This document shows, one piece after another, positions 50,048-59,033 of a stretch of 64,000 nt of DNA (position 1 is its first letter; the number at the start of each line of letters is the position of its first letter). The stretch comes from Dongshaea marina. Its GTDB lineage: Bacteria; Pseudomonadota; Gammaproteobacteria; Enterobacterales; Aeromonadaceae. The position numbers and the translations under genes are program-made. The stretch is from assembly GCF_003072645.1 (NCBI RefSeq), contig NZ_CP028897.1, positions 1,191,658-1,255,657 on the forward strand. Reading direction: 5' to 3'. The notes under the pieces were generated by a model. The model worked only from the letters and a program-made list of their open reading frames with translations. It did no database searches and was not told the origin of the DNA.

Positions 50048-50899
50048 ATGCTGGAAATTATTTCAATTAAAAATGGAATAGTTCGCTGTAAGACCCAAAG
50101 TGGCAGGGAAGTTTCTTATAGAGATGTCGATGTTGTGAACAGCGGAGATATGATTTCATATTTCAATGAAGCAGACATCGAGCGGATCACTCGTTCGAGT
50201 AAGCAAACAGGCCTTGTGCTCAGAAAAGCAAATGGAAAGGCTGTCAGTTGTTACCAGTCAGATAATGTACAGCTACTCAGTGGGTTGAGTATCGCGTTCT
50301 CATTTTTTTCTCTGATTAGTGTGCTGGTCTCGTCCATGACCTCGATTACCTTGTTTGGGATCCACTTCCCTGCAGGGATCTTTATTTATCCGATCGGACT
50401 GATGCTGCTGGATGTGATTAATGAGAGTTTTGGAGCCGAACATTCAAGAAAGACGATTTACATCTCAACAGGAATCATCCTGGGAGCGGCTATTGTTATT
50501 GCTTGGCTTGTGAGCATGCCAAGGGAGTATATGAGTGACTACCAGGTGATTCAGGAAGTCTTCTCCAAGTCAGTTGGTTATCTGCTTGTGTTTTCGATCG
50601 CCTTTTTGATTTCTAACTACCTGAATGCGCTGGTATTTACTAAGCTCAAGTCGCTTTTTCTGGGCCGTTTTCTATGGCTTCGCTGTGTTCTGGCGGCGCT
50701 GGCCTGTCAGCTGATTATTTCATTATCGATAACGGTGCATCACTGGCTTGATCATGGGATCACGTATCGTTTCCTGTTGATCGTCTCGACTATGTATCTG
50801 TTAAAAATCGCTTTAGTAGCCCTGTTTTCACCCTGTACTTACCTGTTTGTTTGGTATTCGAAGGCTAAATTCAGGCAGGGAAACCCGATCCCCTCATAG
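50048..50899 (+). CDS. VUT/YhhQ-family transporter (queuosine-precursor type) with N-terminal extension
   Basis: 283 aa. The family signature PAGIFIYPIGLMLLDVINESFGAEHSRKTIY is at about 110-145, and about six membrane segments follow from 75 on. YhhQ-type proteins import queuosine precursors (preQ0/preQ1). Residues 1-75 form an extra soluble domain (LEIISIKNGIVRCKTQSGREVSYRDV...) not usual in YhhQ. The chosen ATG at 50048 follows the repressor stop; an earlier in-frame start overlaps that gene. Confidence 0.85.
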   Translation: MLEIISIKNGIVRCKTQSGREVSYRDVDVVNSGDMISYFNEADIERITRSSKQTGLVLRKANGKAVSCYQSDNVQLLSGLSIAFSFFSLISVLVSSMTSITLFGIHFPAGIFIYPIGLMLLDVINESFGAEHSRKTIYISTGIILGAAIVIAWLVSMPREYMSDYQVIQEVFSKSVGYLLVFSIAFLISNYLNALVFTKLKSLFLGRFLWLRCVLAALACQLIISLSITVHHWLDHGITYRFLLIVSTMYLLKIALVALFSPCTYLFVWYSKAKFRQGNPIPS

Positions 50900-51022
50900 A
50901 AGATTTCCGGTCACAAGGATGTGGCTGTTCGTGTTTTGGATACAGGACAAAGTGCATCAATGAGCGCTGTCTCGACTCCTGAACGTGGCATCTTTTGGTG
51001 TGATCCACCCAGGTTAGTGAGA

Positions 51023-51129
51023 TGACCGAGTGGGGGAAGGTCACAGTAACCTGGTGGACCCACAGCATCCAGGGGCTGCATAAGAATGATTTTATCTGTG
51101 CGGTTAAGTGTGATCACCTGTTTGATTAG
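51023..51129 (+). pseudogene. Duplicated 3'-end fragment of phhB
   Basis: 92 bp match phhB 3' sequence at 91 of 92 positions, and the frame continues to a good ending (KCDHLFD, stop at 51127-51129). It is probably the original phhB terminus left at the far end of an insertion. There is no promoter or start of its own. Confidence 0.9.
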
Positions 51130-51199
51130 TCGCTGAGGGCTGTGAGTTGACTCTTTAAAGGAGGGCTCACAGCTCTATGGCCTGGCAGTGTAGCTCAGA

Positions 51200-51916
51200 T
51201 TACTGAGAGCGTTTTAGTAGCTCTGGCAGGGTTTGCTGCAGCTCCTGGCAGGCACTAAGGTAGTGGGCTTTGAGCAGGCTTTCTGCTCTGTCTGGATCGC
51301 GTGCCAGCAGAGCATCCACCAGAGCGACATGCTCTTTTTGGTTCGCCTCAAAGACTGTGCTGCTTGCCATATTATGTTTAAGCCATAAATTTCGGTAGCG
51401 CGACGCTTTCTCATAGAGCTCCTGGTGGATGCGTAATAATGTTGGAGAAGCGCAGCCCCGAACAATCGCGTCATGAAACTCGTGATGGATCAGCTCCCAG
51501 CTCTCTATTTCCTGCTGACTTTTGCTTTGTAGATCACCGGCCTTTTTTAACCGGTGAGCCGCAGCCAGAATACCTGCCTCCCAGATATCATCACCCCGTT
51601 CGATCGCCTTACGTACGCATAGGCCTACTATATCGGCACGGATCTCATAGATATCTAGCATCTCTTTAAGACCGATGGGAGTGACCCTGAATCCCCGCTG
51701 ATTTTCGACCTCGACAAGCTGCTCAGTGATTAATTGCGATAGTGCTTCGCGTAAAGGTGTGACACCTGCCTGGTAGCGTTCTTTAAGGCGAGCCATTTTA
51801 AGCTTTTCGCCGGGGGCGAAGTAGCCACTCAAAATATCTTTTTTGAGAAGCTTTAGGGCCTGACTCCCTGAGTTTTCGCTGGTGATAACCGATTGGAGTT
51901 GGGGCGTTTGCGTCAT
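51200..51916 (-). CDS. glaR: GntR/FCD-family repressor of glutarate genes
   Basis: 238 aa. The winged helix-turn-helix has LKMARLKERYQAGVTPLREALSQLI, followed by an FCD ligand domain with metal-site His/Asp residues (ELIHHEFHDAIVRGC). It is divergent from glaH and lhgD; in E. coli the homologue CsiR/GlaR represses those genes and responds to glutarate. The assignment rests on context and subfamily. Confidence 0.85.
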   Translation of the reverse strand: MTQTPQLQSVITSENSGSQALKLLKKDILSGYFAPGEKLKMARLKERYQAGVTPLREALSQLITEQLVEVENQRGFRVTPIGLKEMLDIYEIRADIVGLCVRKAIERGDDIWEAGILAAAHRLKKAGDLQSKSQQEIESWELIHHEFHDAIVRGCASPTLLRIHQELYEKASRYRNLWLKHNMASSTVFEANQKEHVALVDALLARDPDRAESLLKAHYLSACQELQQTLPELLKRSQ

Positions 51917-51999
51917 CTTATTCTCTTCATGGCTTACTTTATCGAGCGTATTTTAGCGGAATCGATGGCGCTAAGGCAAAAGGATTGTTGACAATGTGC

Positions 52000-52017
52000 A
52001 ATAATGTCGACATTATT
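52000..52017. promoter_or_regulatory. Perfect 18-bp palindrome in the glaR-glaH promoter region
   Basis: AATAATGTCGACATTATT is fully symmetric and lies between the divergent glaR and glaH starts, about 46 bp ahead of glaH. A related half (TTGTTGACAATGT) is just upstream. It is a strong candidate operator for the GntR-type regulator. Confidence 0.65.
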
Positions 52018-52063
52018 TTGCTCTGTCGCCATTATTGGTTTCGTATGACTCAAGGAGCAAAGT

Positions 52064-53007
52064 ATGGATACTCTGGGTTCACCTTGTAAGCAGCTTGATG
52101 CACAAGGGTTTAAGGTTTCGACTTTTACAGATAATGAACGGTTGCAGGTCATCACTCTCAGTCACGACCTGGTTCAGAAGTTTCGTCAGGAGTGCCTGCA
52201 GTGGCCTGTCCAGGCGCTGGAATACAAGCCATTTTTACGTTTTGTCCTGGCTGAGCGGTTGGATGCTTTATCGAATTACGGCTTACGACTTACTTTGAGG
52301 GGGATCCTGGGTAGGCGTGAGCAGGGGGCTTTTCTGTTGCAGGTTGAAGAGAGTCCGTTGGAGTCTTTTGAAGGGCAAACCGAGTTTTATATCCAGCTTT
52401 CTACGGCCATCTCCCATCTTATCGGAATGCCAAATTTTGATGCCATGTATGGTAAATATTATGCGCGCTTTACGGTAAAAAACAGTGATGATAGTGATAG
52501 TTACCTGTGTCAGGCCCACCGCCCCTAGAGCTGCATAACGATGGGACCTATGTGGATGAGCGGACTGATTTTGTACTCATGATGAAGCTGGCAGAGGAAA
52601 ATATGCTGGGGGGCGATTCCCGATTACTTCATCTGGATGACTGGCAGGAGCTGGAGAGGTTTTATCATCACCCCCTGGCGAAACAGGCGATTCCATGGGG
52701 AGCTCCTCCCAGTAAAAATGTAACCTGTAAGGTTGAGCATTCGGTTTTTTTTGAAGAGGACTGCCAGGGCAGGCCCCATATGTTGTATATCGATCAATTC
52801 GCGGAGCCGCAGAATTTAGCACAAGGCTTGTATCTGCACCAGCTGGGAGAGTCACTGGAGAATGATCCATATGTCTTTAATGTTCAGGTGCCGGTTGGAT
52901 CTATGCTCGTGGTGCAGAATCACTGCTGGTTGCATGGTCGGGATAAGTTTATCGAAAGCCCTGGTCTACGCCGTGAGCTGTTACGGCAACGCGGACATTT
53001 TTGCTAA
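52064..53007 (+). CDS. glaH: Glutarate 2-hydroxylase, frameshifted
   Basis: About 314 aa with one C added to the run at 52522-52525, restoring AHRPLELHNDGTYVDE. Fe(II)/2-oxoglutarate enzyme (CsiD/GlaH) that turns glutarate into L-2-hydroxyglutarate. The iron triad is H and D of HNDGTY plus the distal His of LHGRDKF. Followed by lhgD, whose enzyme uses its product. Confidence 0.93.
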
Positions 53008-53063
53008 TCAGTGAGGTGGCGGCTTGCCACCTGTTCTTTTAACGGAATAAGAAGTGGCACTCT

Positions 53064-54281
53064 ATGGAGTTTGATTACATTATCATCGGTGGTGGCATTG
53101 TTGGGGTTTCAACGGCCTGGCAGCTTAAGCAGAAATACCCGGATAAGCGGATTCTATTACTGGAAAAAGAAGACCGATTTGCCAAACATCAGACGGGCCA
53201 TAATAGTGGCGTGATCCATGCCGGGGTCTACTATGCGCCAGGAAGTCTGAAGGCCCAGTTTTGCCGTCAGGGACTGGCGGCGACCATCAACTTTTGTCAA
53301 AAGCATGAGATCCCTTATGAGCAGTGTGGCAAATTACTGGTTGCGACCAGCCCTCTTGAAGTCGAGAGGATGCAGGCTCTTTATCAGCGTTGCCTGAAAA
53401 ATGGTATCGAGGCTGAGTTACTTACTTCTGATGAGCTTAAGGAGCGTGAGCCACATATTAATGGACTCGGAGCGATCTTTGTCAGACAGACCGGGATTGT
53501 TGATTATCGCAGGCTGACCACTCAAATGGCGGATTGTTTCATGGCGTTGGGAGGCGTGAGTTTTTTAAACGCGAAAGTCACCGGTCTTACTGAATGTAAG
53601 AGTCATATTGAAGTGTGTTACCAGCAGCAGGGAGAGCAAAAGCAGATCAGGGGCCGCTACCTCATTAGTTGCTCCGGCCTGATGGCGGATCGCATGACCA
53701 GAATGTTAGGGATCAAAACTGATTTTCAGATCATTCCTTTTCGGGGTGAATACTACCGTTTAGCTGCGCAGCATAATCATATTGTGAACCATCTTATTTA
53801 CCCTATTCCAGATCCTGAGCTTCCTTTTCTAGGCGTTCATCTGACACGAATGATTGATGGCTCGGTGACCGTGGGGCCAAATGCGGTGCAGGGCTGGAAG
53901 CGGGAAGGCTATGGCAAGATTAATCTTAGCTTGCGAGACACCTGGGATATGCTTTGCTTCAGAGGGTTTTGGAGGGTCTTAAAGAATAACTTTTCGACAG
54001 GAGTTACCGAGACCAAAAATTCCTGGTGGAAACCCGGCTACCTCAAGCAGGTTCAAAAATACTGCCCCAGCCTCAAGCTTGAAGATCTTCGCCCTTATCC
54101 TGCGGGAGTTAGAGCGCAGGCGGTTCTCAGGGATGGTAGCCTGGTCCATGATTTTTTATTTGTGAATACCAAGCGATCACTTCATGTGTGTAATGCACCA
54201 TCGCCTGCGGCGACCTCCGCGATACCGATAGGTGATTATATCTGTCGTCAGGTAGAGAAACATGGCGAGCTGCTATTTTAA
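53064..54281 (+). CDS. lhgD: L-2-hydroxyglutarate dehydrogenase
   Basis: 405 aa FAD protein (also lhgO) that oxidises L-2-hydroxyglutarate to 2-oxoglutarate and passes electrons to the quinone pool. FAD motif IIIGGGIVGVSTAWQL at the start, then the HNSGVIHAGVYYAPGSLKA substrate/flavin region and VTVGPNAVQGW. Full length. Forms the glutarate operon with glaH, 56 bp downstream. Confidence 0.96.
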   Translation: MEFDYIIIGGGIVGVSTAWQLKQKYPDKRILLLEKEDRFAKHQTGHNSGVIHAGVYYAPGSLKAQFCRQGLAATINFCQKHEIPYEQCGKLLVATSPLEVERMQALYQRCLKNGIEAELLTSDELKEREPHINGLGAIFVRQTGIVDYRRLTTQMADCFMALGGVSFLNAKVTGLTECKSHIEVCYQQQGEQKQIRGRYLISCSGLMADRMTRMLGIKTDFQIIPFRGEYYRLAAQHNHIVNHLIYPIPDPELPFLGVHLTRMIDGSVTVGPNAVQGWKREGYGKINLSLRDTWDMLCFRGFWRVLKNNFSTGVTETKNSWWKPGYLKQVQKYCPSLKLEDLRPYPAGVRAQAVLRDGSLVHDFLFVNTKRSLHVCNAPSPAATSAIPIGDYICRQVEKHGELLF

Positions 54282-54446
54282 TTGACCAGTGAAAGGGGGA
54301 CTCCTATAAGTTCTGGGAGTATTGACTCCAGTATTCTTGGGGGCCTGAGAGGGGAAAAGCGCGACTGGCACGAATGGATGGGGCTGACTAGGCTTAGTGA
54401 AGCGTTATCATCCTTCTCGATGATTGCTGTTTCGTAAGGAGTCGCT

Positions 54447-55181
54447 ATGTCATTGCCGCTCACACAACCCAGCCTCCAGCTTCGCCAGCTGTTCGATCCT
54501 GAGTCCTGTGCCTATACCTATCTGCTGATTGACTCGGTGACAAGTGCGGCACTACTCATCGATCCTGTGCGAGAGCAGCTTGATCGTGATCTCAGGCTGA
54601 TTGAGGAGCTGGGGGTTCAACTGATGTTTACTCTCGAAACCCATGTGCACGCCGATCATATTACCTCCTCGGGGCAGATCCGCCAGCAGACCGGAGCCAA
54701 GATTGGCTTTAGTGCGGCGGCGAATATTGCCGGGGCCGATATCTCTCTTAAGGAGGGCGATTCTTTGCCCCTGGGGCAGCATCAGATAAGAGCGATAGCC
54801 ACCCCGGGGCATACCTCGGGGTGTACCTGCTACTATGTGGACGGCATGTTATTCAGCGGCGATACCCTGCTGATCCGGGGGTGTGGCCGAGCCGACTTCC
54901 AAGAGGGTGATCCGGGTGCCCTCTATGACAGTGTGACCAAAAAGCTCTTTACCCTGCCGGATGAAACCCGGGTGTATCCGGCCCATGATTACAATGGTCG
55001 AACCATGTCGAGTATCGGTGAAGAGAAGCGCTGGAACCTTAGGTTAGGTCAGGGGCGCTCCCGGGAAGCCTTTATCGAGATCATGAATCATCTTAACCTT
55101 CCCCTGCCAAAAAAAATCAAAGAGGCGGTGCCTGCAAATCAGCAGTGCGCCATGGATGAGCCTGCACAAGAAGGCGAGTGA
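54447..55181 (+). CDS. Metallo-beta-lactamase fold protein, persulfide dioxygenase-like (ETHE1 type)
   Basis: 244 aa. Metal motif HVHADH (66-71), then PGHTSGC with H122, FSGDTLL with D139, and YPAHDYNG. This layout and the RGCGRADFQEGD segment match ETHE1-type persulfide dioxygenases that oxidise glutathione persulfide to sulfite. Sulfur-specific partners are not adjacent, so the exact substrate is inferred. TAAGGAG precedes the ATG. Confidence 0.87.
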   Translation: MSLPLTQPSLQLRQLFDPESCAYTYLLIDSVTSAALLIDPVREQLDRDLRLIEELGVQLMFTLETHVHADHITSSGQIRQQTGAKIGFSAAANIAGADISLKEGDSLPLGQHQIRAIATPGHTSGCTCYYVDGMLFSGDTLLIRGCGRADFQEGDPGALYDSVTKKLFTLPDETRVYPAHDYNGRTMSSIGEEKRWNLRLGQGRSREAFIEIMNHLNLPLPKKIKEAVPANQQCAMDEPAQEGE

Positions 55182-55210
55182 GGTGCATCACCTCACTCGC
55201 TGTACCTGAG

Positions 55211-56239
55211 TTAATTAAAGCCTTCCAACACGATTTTGCCGATCGCCTTACCGGATTCTATATGGGCATGGGCTCGCCTGAGGCTGGTGGCATTGATGCT
55301 GCCATAATGTTCCCCCAGAGTGCTCTTGAGTATTCCCTGATCAAACATGGAGGAAACTCGGTTAAGGAGCTCCCGCTGTTTATCCATGTCGGCGGTTTGA
55401 TACATGGAGCGGGTGAACATCATCTCCCAGTGCAGTGAGATCGACTTAGGTTTCAGCAACATGATATCCAGGCCGTTTTCAGGGTCGTCAATCAGGGCGA
55501 GCTTGCCACGAGGGGCCATCACTTCAACCAGCTCGGCAAAGTGTTGCTCTGTGTGGGTCAGGCTGATGACATGGGTGATCTCTCCGATACCTGCTTTCTC
55601 AAGCTCCTCACGCAGCGGGCGGCTGTGGTCTATGACATGATCGGCCCCCAGAGTCTTGACCCATTGCTGACTTTCGGGGCGGGATGCGGTTGCTATGATG
55701 GTGGCCGATGTCAGTTGAGCGGCTAATTGAGTCAGGATTGAGCCAACGCCCCCTGCGGCTCCGACGATCAATAGTCTGCACTCGGGATCTTTTGTTTGGG
55801 AGGGGTGATTTTTAAATTCCAGGCAATCAAACAGTAGCTCCCAGGCGGTAATGGCGGTTAGAGGGATCGCGGCGGCCTCTGCGTTGCTCAGTGATTTTGG
55901 TTTGTGTCCAACAATTCTTTCATCAACCAGCTGATATTCGGCATTGGAGCCGGGACGGGTCAGATCGCCTGCGTACCAAACCTTATCTCCAACCCGGTAA
56001 GCGCTGACCTCATCCCCGGTCGCGACCACCTCAGCAACCGCATCCCAGCCCAGGATCCCGGGATGAGCGAGATCAGGCTGTCGATTTTTTCGTACCTTGG
56101 TATCGACCGGATTCACCGAGACAGCTGCAACTTTTACCAGGAGATCGCGCCCGGCTGGCTGTGGGGTTGGCAGCTCAATATCGAGCAGTGACTTTAGTTC
56201 CTGGATTGGCAGGCAGTGTTGATAGGCAACGGCTTTCAT
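55211..56239 (-). CDS. Zinc-type alcohol dehydrogenase-like / quinone oxidoreductase family protein
   Basis: 342 aa MDR-superfamily NADPH oxidoreductase. N-terminal GroES-like domain (LLVKVAAVSVNPVDTKVR), Rossmann motif LLIVGAAGGVGSILTQLA. The catalytic zinc Cys of true alcohol dehydrogenases is missing, as in the quinone-reductase branch. Divergent from a LysR gene that probably controls it. Confidence 0.9.
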   Translation of the reverse strand: MKAVAYQHCLPIQELKSLLDIELPTPQPAGRDLLVKVAAVSVNPVDTKVRKNRQPDLAHPGILGWDAVAEVVATGDEVSAYRVGDKVWYAGDLTRPGSNAEYQLVDERIVGHKPKSLSNAEAAAIPLTAITAWELLFDCLEFKNHPSQTKDPECRLLIVGAAGGVGSILTQLAAQLTSATIIATASRPESQQWVKTLGADHVIDHSRPLREELEKAGIGEITHVISLTHTEQHFAELVEVMAPRGKLALIDDPENGLDIMLLKPKSISLHWEMMFTRSMYQTADMDKQRELLNRVSSMFDQGILKSTLGEHYGSINATSLRRAHAHIESGKAIGKIVLEGFN

Positions 56240-56336
56240 TATCTTTCTCCTCGGTGAGTATGGATGACATTATCGGCCGAGCTATTTACACTAAAAAGAG
56301 GGTAATATTTAAAACACTATCAAAAAATATTTGATT

Positions 56337-57230
56337 ATGAATGTCGAAGATCTGCAACTCTTTGTCTCTATCGCGGATACCGGCGGGATCAGCCGCTCGG
56401 CTCAGCTTCTGGATATGACTCCTGCTGCGGCCAGTGCCGCGCTCAAACGTCTGGAGCAGCAGCTCGGATGTGAGCTGTTTATTCGCTCGACCCGCCAGCT
56501 CAGGATCACCGCTCCGGGGGAGCGTTTTCTGGCACACTGCCGCACAGCTCTTGCCAGCCTGGAGCAGGCAAGAGCAGCCATTGATGAACCGGGTGGGGAA
56601 ATGTCCGGTGAGATCCGCTTGTCGGTATCTTCGGATCTGGGGCGAAATTTTGTGCTGCCCTGGTTGGATCAGCTGATGGAGTTACACCCCAAGCTCTCAT
56701 TGCACCTGAGCCTGGGTGATGCCCTGGTGGATTTTTATATGCAGCGAGTTGATGTGGCGCTGCGCTATGGCTGGCCGGAGGATTCATCGATGATTGCGCT
56801 GCCAATCTCTTCGATTGAGCGGGTGGTGTGTGCCTCCCCAGAGTATATCGCCCGGTATGGCGCTCCCGAGTATCCGGAGGAGCTAGAGGCCCATAATGCA
56901 CTCTTGTACCAGCTGGGTAGCCGAACCCATGATCAATGGAAATTTCGTGACAACGAGGGTCACTATAAGATCAAGGTTGTGGGGAACCGGGTCAGCAATG
57001 ATGGTGAGGTGGTGCACCGCTGGGCGTTGGCCGGCAAGGGGATTGCCTTTAAGTCAAAGTTGGATATCGCCGCGGATCTTAAAGCCGGGCGGCTGGTGCA
57101 GCTTTTGGGAAATTACCAGCAGGAGCCGACTCAGCTATACCTTATTTGCCCCTCAAGGGCCAAGGTGACCCCCGTGGTGTTGAAACTTCGGGATTATCTG
57201 CGTGAGCAGTGCCAGCTTTTGCTCGAATAG
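56337..57230 (+). CDS. LysR-family transcriptional regulator
   Basis: 297 aa. Helix-turn-helix TGGISRSAQLLDMTPAAASAALKRLEQQLG at about 16-45, then the effector domain. The ATG at 56337 is preferred to an upstream TTG two codons earlier. Divergent from the quinone-oxidoreductase-like gene, 97 bp away, the usual arrangement for a regulator of that gene. Confidence 0.92.
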   Translation: MNVEDLQLFVSIADTGGISRSAQLLDMTPAAASAALKRLEQQLGCELFIRSTRQLRITAPGERFLAHCRTALASLEQARAAIDEPGGEMSGEIRLSVSSDLGRNFVLPWLDQLMELHPKLSLHLSLGDALVDFYMQRVDVALRYGWPEDSSMIALPISSIERVVCASPEYIARYGAPEYPEELEAHNALLYQLGSRTHDQWKFRDNEGHYKIKVVGNRVSNDGEVVHRWALAGKGIAFKSKLDIAADLKAGRLVQLLGNYQQEPTQLYLICPSRAKVTPVVLKLRDYLREQCQLLLE

Positions 57231-57259
57231 CTCCTGAGCACCTGCCCAGGCAGGTAGGG

Positions 57260-57454
57260 TTATTCGAGAAGTTGTTGCACCCGGCCGACCTCTCCGGTCT
57301 CGAGGCGAACCTTGATCCCGTGGGGGTGAGTCGGGGACTTGGTCAGCAGGGTTTGTACTACCCCTTCGGTCAGCTTGCCACTGCGTTGATCCTGTTTTTG
57401 AACAATCGCAACCCGGCTTCCGGGCTGGATCTCTTTTCTACCTGGTACGGACAT
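57260..57454 (-). CDS. YwbE-family protein
   Basis: 64 aa small conserved protein of unknown role (YwbE / DUF2196). It starts MSVPGRKEIQPGSRVAIVQK and has TEGVVQTLLTKSPTHPHGIKV and the LETGEVGRVQ ending, diagnostic for the family. An in-frame start ten codons upstream lacks support. The small beta-barrel look suggests a nucleic-acid or RNA-binding role, which is inference. Confidence 0.9.
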   Translation of the reverse strand: MSVPGRKEIQPGSRVAIVQKQDQRSGKLTEGVVQTLLTKSPTHPHGIKVRLETGEVGRVQQLLE

Positions 57455-57504
57455 AGTTACCCCTATCGTATGATGTCCGGGCATTATAGCCTAAGGATGA
57501 GGCT

Positions 57505-58236
57505 TTAACCGATTTTGCTTTTATCGCTGTTGTGAGTATGTGAGCTCGCCTCTTTGGTCAGCTTCAATTTAGCTATGCTAGGTGCTTGTGGCTTCATCAC
57601 AGAGTCGGGGTCGAGTTGTAATTTCGAGTACGTGGTTACAGTTGAGGTGGGATGGATGCTCGGCTTAATCCAGTCCCATATTTTAAGGACTTCTAGGGAA
57701 AGAGAAAGGGCAAAACCTAAATAAGCAATGGCTCTAGTTTTGCTGAAATGATTAGCACTTATTGCGATCTGCTTTTCGGTATTGCGGTGTGCGATCAGTA
57801 TTAATGAAGTTTCTAGGCCTTTCTCTGTGAGTGTGACTTTATCGACCCCAATCGTACTTACCACCTTTGCTCGCTCTCTGCTGACAAAGTCATACTCCAA
57901 TAAGCGGGCTAATACACGCTCAATTGCAATCATGGTTTGTACTTCAGGCTCACTTTTACCTTTAGATGTGCAGTCAATAGCGGACTCCTCCGCAAAAAAC
58001 GTCATCCGCCTGTAAACTTCAGGTCCGTGACGGTAGAAAAAATCTGTATCTTGTTGGAGCCTTAGGTTATCGGTTTGGGGGATATTGCCCTTAAGGTAGT
58101 CCCAATGTTTCTTTTCATGCCCACTTGGGAGAAACAGCTCCCCATATTTGTTTAGCGCGATCAGAGCACCATGCCACTCAATAGGTTTTAATTCATCGAT
58201 GATCTTTTGCTCATCGTTCGATACGTCATCAGTCAT
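57505..58236 (-). CDS. Unknown protein with one predicted membrane segment, 243 aa
   Basis: Not recognised. Residues 1-160 look soluble and charged (DDVSNDEQKIIDELKPIEWHG, YRRMTFFAEESAID). One hydrophobic segment lies near 170-185 (AIAYLGFALSLSLEVLKIW), followed by a polar tail. Possibly membrane-anchored with both soluble parts on one side. It stands alone between YwbE and a small membrane protein gene. It is less GC-rich than its neighbours. Confidence 0.65.
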   Translation of the reverse strand: MTDDVSNDEQKIIDELKPIEWHGALIALNKYGELFLPSGHEKKHWDYLKGNIPQTDNLRLQQDTDFFYRHGPEVYRRMTFFAEESAIDCTSKGKSEPEVQTMIAIERVLARLLEYDFVSRERAKVVSTIGVDKVTLTEKGLETSLILIAHRNTEKQIAISANHFSKTRAIAYLGFALSLSLEVLKIWDWIKPSIHPTSTVTTYSKLQLDPDSVMKPQAPSIAKLKLTKEASSHTHNSDKSKIG

Positions 58237-58526
58237 GTTTCGCTGATCTCCTGCTAGCTATGGCCTGGTTGCGTTTGGATTCTATTAGAAGCGCTAATGT
58301 CAGGAAAGAAATTGCCGAAAATCGACAGTGCTTACAGTCGGTGGTTTGAACTGTGGTTGTCAAAGCGAGTCCTTAGAGGACACACGTTCTACGGATTTTG
58401 AAATAAAATTAGGCAACAAGGTGCCCTGGGCATGACTTTTGTATCAACTTGTGACAGAGCTCAAATTGAATAAATAGCAGTCGCCGCTGATACTGAAAGC
58501 AGCAGCCTGTATTGGGGAGCGGGGTC

Positions 58527-58835
58527 ATGGCGCAAAAGATAATTCTGATTGTAGTGCTGTTATTGATATTTTTTGCAGTGCTATTTCCACCCTGGACGGC
58601 AAGTCCGGCGAATACCGATGCCGGAATGTTTCAGATCCATTTTGGCTTTATGCTGAGTATTCCCGAAGCAATTGAGCAGATGTGGGTGAAGATCGCCGTC
58701 AAGGTCTTGGCTCTGGAGATCATCGCGATCTGCTGCATTGGAGGAATCGCTTACTGTATTGCCAGCATGTTTGGTGGTGAGCCCAAGAAAAAGGCAGATG
58801 ATGACGAAGATGATGAGGATGATCGCCGCCGCTAA
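58527..58835 (+). CDS. Small membrane protein with acidic tail, 102 aa
   Basis: Start ATG at 58527 with GGGAGCGGGG upstream. Two membrane segments (KIILIVVLLLIFFAVLFPP near 4-22 and VLALEIIAICCIGGIAYCIA near 62-81), a periplasmic loop of about 35 aa, and a strongly acidic/basic tail (DDDEDDEDDRRR). No family recognised. The region 58237-58526 upstream has no gene. Confidence 0.72.
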   Translation: MAQKIILIVVLLLIFFAVLFPPWTASPANTDAGMFQIHFGFMLSIPEAIEQMWVKIAVKVLALEIIAICCIGGIAYCIASMFGGEPKKKADDDEDDEDDRRR

Positions 58836-58973
58836 AGCTGCTCAGGGCTAAGGAGTACCTCCAGAGCTTAGGGAGGTTTAGCTTGCTCCTGGCTCAAGTC
58901 ATGGGGAGCTAGAGTTTCAAGCCTGGTATGTGAGTGATGACCCAGGGAGCCCCACAACTGTATCCGGGACACC

Positions 58974-59002
58974 GATGGAGCCACCCGATGTGTGGCTCCA
59001 TC
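58974..59002 (+). terminator. Hairpin downstream of the small membrane protein gene
   Basis: GATGGAGCCAC pairs perfectly with GTGGCTCCATC (11 bp, 7-nt loop), followed by GCTTTTAT. Its distance of 140 bp from the stop weakens the assignment. Confidence 0.55.
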
Positions 59003-59033
59003 GCTTTTATCTCATCACATCAGCTGTGAGGCT

